Source: Fodinibacter sp038210185
GTDB lineage: Bacteria; Actinomycetota; Actinomycetes; Actinomycetales; Dermatophilaceae
Length of the DNA: 9,212 bases
Direction: 5' to 3'
Assembly: GCA_038210185.1 (NCBI GenBank)
Contig: JBBQWX010000165.1
Location: 1 to 9,212 of the forward strand
Shown: positions 6,087 to 9,212 of the stretch, in pieces
How positions within the stretch are numbered: the first letter of the stretch is position 1
How the letters are laid out: each line of letters begins with the position of its first letter
Notes under the pieces: model-generated
The model's input: only the letters and a program-made list of their open reading frames with translations
The model's database searches: none
What the model was told of the DNA's origin: nothing
Made by a program: the position numbers and the translations under genes

Positions 6087-6224
6087 TCAGAGGTTGAGGT
6101 CGCCGAGCCGTTCGGACATGGAGTCCCACGCGATCCAGTTCAGACAGAACCCGCCTCCCTGCGTGCCCCGGGTGGGCACGACCCACCGGACCCTCCGACC
6201 GGCCGAAACAGTGCGCCACGCCAT
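6087..6224 (-). CDS. Putative 45-residue tryptophan-rich ORF, unverified
   Basis: A small ORF runs from ATG 6224 to TGA 6087 and encodes MAWRTVSAGRRVRWVVPTRG followed by TQGGG and FCLNWIAWDSMSERLGDLNL. Four tryptophans in 45 residues and about 85% G/C at third codon positions are suggestive of coding sequence. The opposite strand is also open over the same interval and no clear ribosome binding site precedes the ATG. The frame stays open for about 12 codons upstream of the ATG, so the piece may instead be the 3' end of a broken gene. I recognise no family. Confidence 0.25.
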   Translation of the reverse strand: MAWRTVSAGRRVRWVVPTRGTQGGGFCLNWIAWDSMSERLGDLNL

Positions 6225-6363
6225 AGACGGTCGCCTGCAAGGCCATCGCCGAACGAGCTATCCGACGCGAGCACCACGATTGGGCGCCCGCCCGACTGGA
6301 CCGCATGGTCGAGGATCGGGCAGGCTGGACCAACGATCGGGAGCTTCCGAAAGGGGTGTCGAG

Positions 6364-6546
6364 GTGGAGATCGACCGGCAGGAGATCATCGACCAGCTTC
6401 GCGGCCGCAGCGAGGACGACCTAGCCGAACGCGCGGAACGCGAGCTGCCCGATCGGGTCGACACCGACGAGCACGCGGCCCTCCTTCATCAGCTCGGAAT
6501 CAACCCGGCAGATCTGCTCGGCGGAATCGGCGGCACCTTCGGCTGA
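6364..6546 (+). CDS. Small acidic conserved protein, function unknown
   Basis: The 60-residue product starts VEIDRQEIIDQLRGRSEDDL and ends HQLGINPADLLGGIGGTFG. The start is GTG at 6364, with AAGGGG seven bases upstream. The sequence is mostly helical, rich in Glu, Asp and Arg, with a glycine-rich tail. Similar small proteins (an IDR-type N-terminus, AERELPDRVDTDEH-like middle and LGI-P-DLL end) occur in actinobacterial genomes as I recall them, but none has a function known to me. The frame is open much further upstream, yet that part shows no coding character and has no better start. No signal peptide or membrane segment is seen. It stands alone; the insertion sequence begins 200 bases downstream. 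Confidence 0.65.
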   Translation: MEIDRQEIIDQLRGRSEDDLAERAERELPDRVDTDEHAALLHQLGINPADLLGGIGGTFG

Positions 6547-6746
6547 CGTGACAGCTCGAGCAGGCTGGCCACCCCAGCCGCCCGCTTCGTGACAGGTGCC
6601 ATCGCCAACCACCGGCCCGGCTGGTATGGGCAGCGAGCCGATACAGCGCGGCGAACGGACGCAGGGTTGAAGCCGCACTCTGGCCCCGCTGTGCCGGGTG
6701 ATGCGATGGCAACGGCGCGGTGGACCAGCAGGGGCAGTAAGGGGCG

Positions 6747-6764
6747 ACAGGGCTATCCATCTGA
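6747..6764 (+). repeat. Left terminal inverted repeat of the IS
   Basis: ACAGGGCTATCCATCTGA, perfectly matched by the complement at 7850-7867. It lies 24 bases beyond the transposase stop. Confidence 0.9.
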
Positions 6765-6787
6765 CCCGACTTCCCCCGTCAAGCTGT

Positions 6788-7831
6788 TTAGCGCCAGGGC
6801 CGCGTGGCTCGGGGGCGATCCAGGCTGGGTGGGTGGCCTCGGCTCCCGGGAGGGTCTGGCCGGATCTTCTTCGGCTTGGGGCGCGCGATGAGCTGCCGGT
6901 AACGGACTGGATCATGGCCCACGGCCAGCTGCAGCACTCGCAGGAAGAGCAGGCCGCGGCTACGTGAGCGGCGACGGTTGAACCGGAAGCAGAACTCGTC
7001 CAGATAGCCGGCCAGGTGCTCGACCTCCACGGCGCCCTGATGGGTGGACAGCAGCCACCGTTTGGCTAGGGACGCGATGCGGTGCACACCGGGCAGCAGC
7101 TTGTCGATGTCCTCGCCCAAGGCCTTCGCGGCGCGCTGGCTGCGCCGGTCATGCGTGTAGCCGGCCTTCTCGATGCCCAGGTAGCCGCTCCACCCGTCGG
7201 TGATCACCGTGGATCCCGGGGCGACGTTGTCGGTGATGAACGCGTGCAGCGTTCTGGCGGAGCCATCGGGGATGATCCGCATCCGGCATCGCCCAAATCC
7301 CCTGGGAGACGTCACTTCCACTGCGACGGCGACCAGCGCCTTCTTGCCCTTGGCCCGCCCACCGGCTAAACCGGCCTCCTCGCCACCGATGTAGGTCTCG
7401 TCGACCTCAACCTGCCCCGACAGCAGCTCCCGACCGGGACGGATCAGCACTGAACGCAACCGGTGCAGCATGGCCCACGCGGTCTGGTAAGAGCCGATCT
7501 GCAACGTCCGCTTCACGGCCAACGCCGAGACGCCATCCTTGGCCGTGGCGAACTCCCAGCAGACCTGAAACCACACCGTCAACGGCGTCCGACGCCGGTC
7601 GAACAGCGTGCCTGCCGTCACCGCGGTCTGGGCCTTGCACCTGGTGCACTTGAAGCCGCCGTCCGCGACCCGCCAACCCCCGGCATTCTCGCATCGCGGG
7701 CAGACGAACCCGTCTGGCCAGCGCAGCCACTCCAAGTAGTCCAAGCAGTCCGCGTCCGTGGCGAACCATGACTGGAACTCGCCCAGCGATCGCGGGTACT
7801 GCGCACCACCCTGGGGACCACGGTCCTGCAT
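6788..7831 (-). CDS. IS1595-family (ISXO2-like) transposase
   Basis: This 347-residue DDE-type transposase has the ISXO2/IS1595 layout. An N-terminal zinc ribbon shows CPRC and CTRC (near residues 44-65). A helix-turn-helix-like region follows (VWFQVCWEFATAKDGVSALA). The catalytic core begins with VEVDETYIGG, carrying the first Asp and the characteristic IGG, then ITDGWSGY with the second Asp. The late block HRIASLAKRWLLSTHQGAVE and YLDEFCFRFNRRRSR is also typical of the family, though I cannot assign the third acidic residue with certainty. Length and frame are normal, so the enzyme looks active. ATG 7831 is used here; GTG 7834 just before it is also in frame. No Shine-Dalgarno sequence precedes it. 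Instead the ATG shares its A with the stop codon of the interrupted upstream gene (TGATG). Confidence 0.93.
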   Translation of the reverse strand: MQDRGPQGGAQYPRSLGEFQSWFATDADCLDYLEWLRWPDGFVCPRCENAGGWRVADGGFKCTRCKAQTAVTAGTLFDRRRTPLTVWFQVCWEFATAKDGVSALAVKRTLQIGSYQTAWAMLHRLRSVLIRPGRELLSGQVEVDETYIGGEEAGLAGGRAKGKKALVAVAVEVTSPRGFGRCRMRIIPDGSARTLHAFITDNVAPGSTVITDGWSGYLGIEKAGYTHDRRSQRAAKALGEDIDKLLPGVHRIASLAKRWLLSTHQGAVEVEHLAGYLDEFCFRFNRRRSRSRGLLFLRVLQLAVGHDPVRYRQLIARPKPKKIRPDPPGSRGHPPSLDRPRATRPWR

Positions 7832-8322
7832 CACACCAGTCTAGTCGGCTCAGATGGATAGCCCTGTGGCGAGTAGTGCTTGACTCGGCCGCGACGGGTC
7901 CAGAAGGGCCGAGGGAGGCTTCCTCCCGGGCCGGAGCCAGTCTCCGACTCGGTCGAACCGTCGGGCATCGTCACTGTGACTCGTGACCGCCCATCGCCAA
8001 AGGTCTCGGTGACGCGGCCGTCAATGACGGCCTCGACGATGTCAATCAGGAAGGCGAGGTCTGAGTCGTCCCGTTCAAGCTCCCAACGTCCGCCGTGCCC
8101 TCCGAGCACTTCTAGGTGCAGGGCGTCACCCCAGTCGATCCATGCGACGCAGACAGCATCCTGGTCGTTGGGAGTCAACACCCAGGAACCGCGACCGAGG
8201 TCTTCGCGCTCCAAGGAAGCGACATCCTGAAGGTCGCGTTCGAGGTTTGCCGCCAACTCGGCCAGGCGTAGGCCAACGGCGTCGTCGTCACCGCCAACAG
8301 GTGGCTGATTGCCGGATGACAT
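7831..8322 (-). CDS. Hypothetical acidic protein, 3' end replaced by IS sequence
   Basis: The 163-residue ORF is soluble and acidic in its middle part, with blocks WVLTPNDQDAVCVAWIDWGD, RWELERDDSDLAFLIDIVEA, GRSRVTVTMPDGSTESETG and a basic C-terminal PFWTRRGRVKHYSP. I recall actinobacterial hypothetical proteins of this kind ending in a Tyr-x-Pro-Tyr motif, but no function. Possible roles such as an immunity or anti-toxin-like protein are guesses. Codons after HYSP lie in the right inverted repeat and IS interior, giving QGYPSEPTRLV and a stop at 7831. The native end is therefore lost, probably by only a few residues. ATG 8322 has AAGG about eight bases before it. It is divergent from padR, 144 bases away. 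Confidence 0.75.
   Translation of the reverse strand: MSSGNQPPVGGDDDAVGLRLAELAANLERDLQDVASLEREDLGRGSWVLTPNDQDAVCVAWIDWGDALHLEVLGGHGGRWELERDDSDLAFLIDIVEAVIDGRVTETFGDGRSRVTVTMPDGSTESETGSGPGGSLPRPFWTRRGRVKHYSPQGYPSEPTRLV
7850..7867 (-). repeat. Right terminal inverted repeat of the IS
   Basis: TCAGATGGATAGCCCTGT is the exact complement of the left repeat. It lies 18 bases upstream of the transposase start and also encodes part of the C-terminus of the interrupted gene. Confidence 0.9.
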
Positions 8323-8430
8323 GCTGCGACCTTACGGCGTCACCTTTTCGCCTTGGGCGGCCAGCCGCACCCGATCGGCTCTGCCCCCACGGCGCGGATC
8401 GCGGCATTTCCGGACGTTTTCGCGAATCGA

Positions 8431-8460
8431 TGGACGCGGCGAGCGAACCCTAGGTAGAGT
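8431..8460 (+). promoter_or_regulatory. Promoter of the padR operon, probably leaderless
   Basis: TGGACG (8431-8436) and TAGAGT (8455-8460) are 18 bases apart. The expected start of transcription, six to seven bases past the -10 box, coincides with the ATG at 8467. No ribosome binding site is seen before that ATG. Confidence 0.5.
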
Positions 8461-8466
8461 TAGACC

Positions 8467-8820
8467 ATGGGAACCAGCCAGCCACGGATGACAGCACCGA
8501 CCCGTGCCGTGCTCGAGGTGTTCCTCAGCGACCCAGGGGCCCCTCGCTACGGCTTGGAGATCGGTTCGCACGCGGTCCTTCCCAGCGGCACGGTGCATCC
8601 GATCCTGGCTCGGCTCGAGGGACTGGGATGGCTCGACAGCGGCTGGGAGGACGTCGACCCCACCGTGGTGGGCCGGCCGCGCCGGCGCTTCTACCGGCTG
8701 ACCGCCGCCGGCCTGGCACAGGCTGAATCGGCCATCGAGGCCGCCGACGCGCGCCGCTCCCACCTCAGGTCGCGCCGAACCACCCAGCTCGTGCCTCGGT
8801 TCGGACCGGCGCAGTCATGA
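8467..8820 (+). CDS. PadR family transcriptional regulator
   Basis: The 117-residue protein is a short PadR of the winged-helix type. Conserved blocks are PTRAVLEVFLSDPGAPRYGLEIG (helices 1-2), LPSGTVHPILARLEGLGWLDS (the recognition helix) and the wing with GRPRRRFYRLTAAGLAQAES. It lacks the long C-terminal helical domain of subfamily-1 PadR and ends with a dimerisation helix and a basic tail (DARRSHLRSRRTTQ). PadR proteins usually repress their own operon and the partner gene. Here the partner begins in the stop codon (ATGA overlap), so the two are co-expressed and probably translationally coupled. Transcription is predicted to start at the ATG. The ligand cannot be deduced. Confidence 0.92.
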   Translation: MGTSQPRMTAPTRAVLEVFLSDPGAPRYGLEIGSHAVLPSGTVHPILARLEGLGWLDSGWEDVDPTVVGRPRRRFYRLTAAGLAQAESAIEAADARRSHLRSRRTTQLVPRFGPAQS

Positions 8821-9200
8821 CCCGCCTGGCCCGAGCGCTGCTGGCGGCCGCGGTGCACCTGCTGCCCAGCCAGTGCCGCTGGCGCTACGAAGACGAGTTC
8901 GACGCCGAGCTGCTCTCATTGCCTCGCCGCAGCCAGCCCGGCTACGCACTGTCGGTGTTGACCGCGGCGCCCAGGCTGCGCTGGGCGTTGCTGTCCGTGC
9001 TCTGCTGTGGCCATGCATCCTTGCGGTGCTGGCTCGGTAGACACCATGATCGGCGGTTCCACCCGAACCCCGATGACCACCTGGTCATCGCCTTGCAGTG
9101 CCGCCGCTGCGGCCGGGTCCGTGACCCCAAGCAATACCTGCCGCGCAAGCAGCGCCTCGACGACGTTGCCTGGGGTGGAGTGCTGATCAACGGTCGCTGA
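8817..9200 (+). CDS. PadR-coupled small protein with candidate zinc site
   Basis: This 127-residue protein has two parts. The first (residues 1-60), LARALLAAAVHLLPSQCRWR followed by YEDEFDAELL, resembles the short prefix domain found at the N-terminus of permeases and small proteins encoded after PadR genes in actinobacteria. The second has C71, H76-H77 and C95-x-x-C98 (ALQCRRCGRVRD), a spacing compatible with a zinc ribbon. A hydrophobic run (about residues 54-65) lies between and may be a short membrane-facing segment. No transporter domain follows, so this is a stand-alone version. The ATG overlaps the padR stop (ATGA). A role as PadR-controlled regulator or sensor is inference; family membership is not certain. 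Confidence 0.7.
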   Translation: MTRLARALLAAAVHLLPSQCRWRYEDEFDAELLSLPRRSQPGYALSVLTAAPRLRWALLSVLCCGHASLRCWLGRHHDRRFHPNPDDHLVIALQCRRCGRVRDPKQYLPRKQRLDDVAWGGVLINGR

Positions 9201-9212
9201 CCGCAAGGTCAG
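9197..9212 (+). terminator. Stem-loop with GNRA tetraloop after the padR operon
   Basis: CTGACC and GGTCAG form a perfect six-pair stem closed by a GCAA loop. It includes the last bases of the stop codon and ends at the window edge, so any longer stem or T-run is not visible. A terminator is the likeliest role. Confidence 0.5.

Larger units (their letters stand above)
5849..6363. other. Long intergenic stretch, possibly with gene remnants
   Basis: No family can be assigned in these 515 bases. A weak stem-loop sits at 5986-6007. On the minus strand one frame reads ILDHAVQSGGRPIVVLASD (about 6250-6320) with G/C-rich third positions, and another ends in WIAWDSMSERLGDLNL (stop at 6087). These could be two frames of one decayed gene, or chance. 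The small protein gene at 6364 probably has its promoter in the last part. Confidence 0.4.
6747..7867 (-). mobile_element. IS1595-family insertion sequence, complete
   Basis: A single intact transposase gene is bounded by perfect 18-bp inverted repeats, ACAGGGCTATCCATCTGA at 6747-6764 and its complement at 7850-7867. After one mismatch the match continues for six bases (CCGACT), about 25 bp with one difference. If ends begin at GGG, as is common in IS1595, the element is 6750-7864 (1115 bp). The 8-bp flanks at those ends (GGGCGACA and TGTGGCGA) are not identical, so a normal 8-bp target duplication is not seen. GGCG directly abuts both ends of the longer version. The element lies at the 3' end of the hypothetical gene 7831-8322. 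Confidence 0.88.

Noticed and set aside
5914..6363. 150-codon N-terminal extension of the small acidic protein
   Set aside because: The upstream frame has Arg/Pro-rich random-looking sequence, and a good ribosome binding site directs translation from GTG 6364.
6500..6760. Minus-strand open frame beside the IS as the missing 3' end of the interrupted gene
   Set aside because: Rejoining the flanks at GGCG leaves a frame open for many codons with no resemblance to the hypothetical protein; only a few native residues seem to be missing.
7082..7769. Open frames on the plus strand and in other minus frames over the transposase
   Set aside because: They shadow a transposase with clear zinc-ribbon and catalytic motifs in its own frame.

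Overview
The base composition is very GC-rich. Coding frames favour G or C at third positions, and the gene types (PadR plus a small partner gene, a DUF2784 protein, Doc-type toxin-antitoxin, NatA/NatB-like ABC exporter) point to an actinobacterium. Two promoters look leaderless, which also fits. Genus cannot be settled from the window. No rRNA, tRNA or CRISPR array was seen.

Layout: (1) 148-1020, intact CPBP-family membrane protease. (2) 1084-1440, remnant of a Doc-type toxin-antitoxin module: a short antitoxin overlaps a doc toxin that has lost one base and its central catalytic stretch. It abuts, tail to tail, the 5' part of a tyrosine recombinase gene (1418-1747, minus). (3) 1890-2956, an intact two-gene operon of a TetR repressor and a small membrane protein, with an operator inside its own leaderless promoter. 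(4) 3335-5179, minus strand, a decayed two-gene ABC exporter. The ATPase has lost its signature and Walker B region, and the permease has about seven frame breaks, one caused by an exact 14-bp tandem duplication. (5) 5483-5848, intact DUF2784 membrane protein. (6) 5849-6363, mostly unassigned. (7) 6364-6546, a small acidic protein. (8) 6747-7867, a complete IS1595-type insertion sequence with 18-bp perfect inverted repeats. It lies at the 3' end of a hypothetical gene (7831-8322, minus) and supplies that gene's last codons and stop. (9) 8467-9200, a PadR regulator coupled to a small protein with a candidate zinc site, followed by a hairpin at the window edge.

The window reads as an accessory region in decay: toxin, recombinase, ATPase and permease are broken, while the two regulator-led operons, the CPBP protease and the insertion sequence are intact. 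I see no convincing complete new system. The most informative items are the core-deleted doc and ABC ATPase, the traceable 14-bp duplication, the TGATG junction between an interrupted gene and the transposase, and the PadR partner protein with a C/H...CxxC motif.
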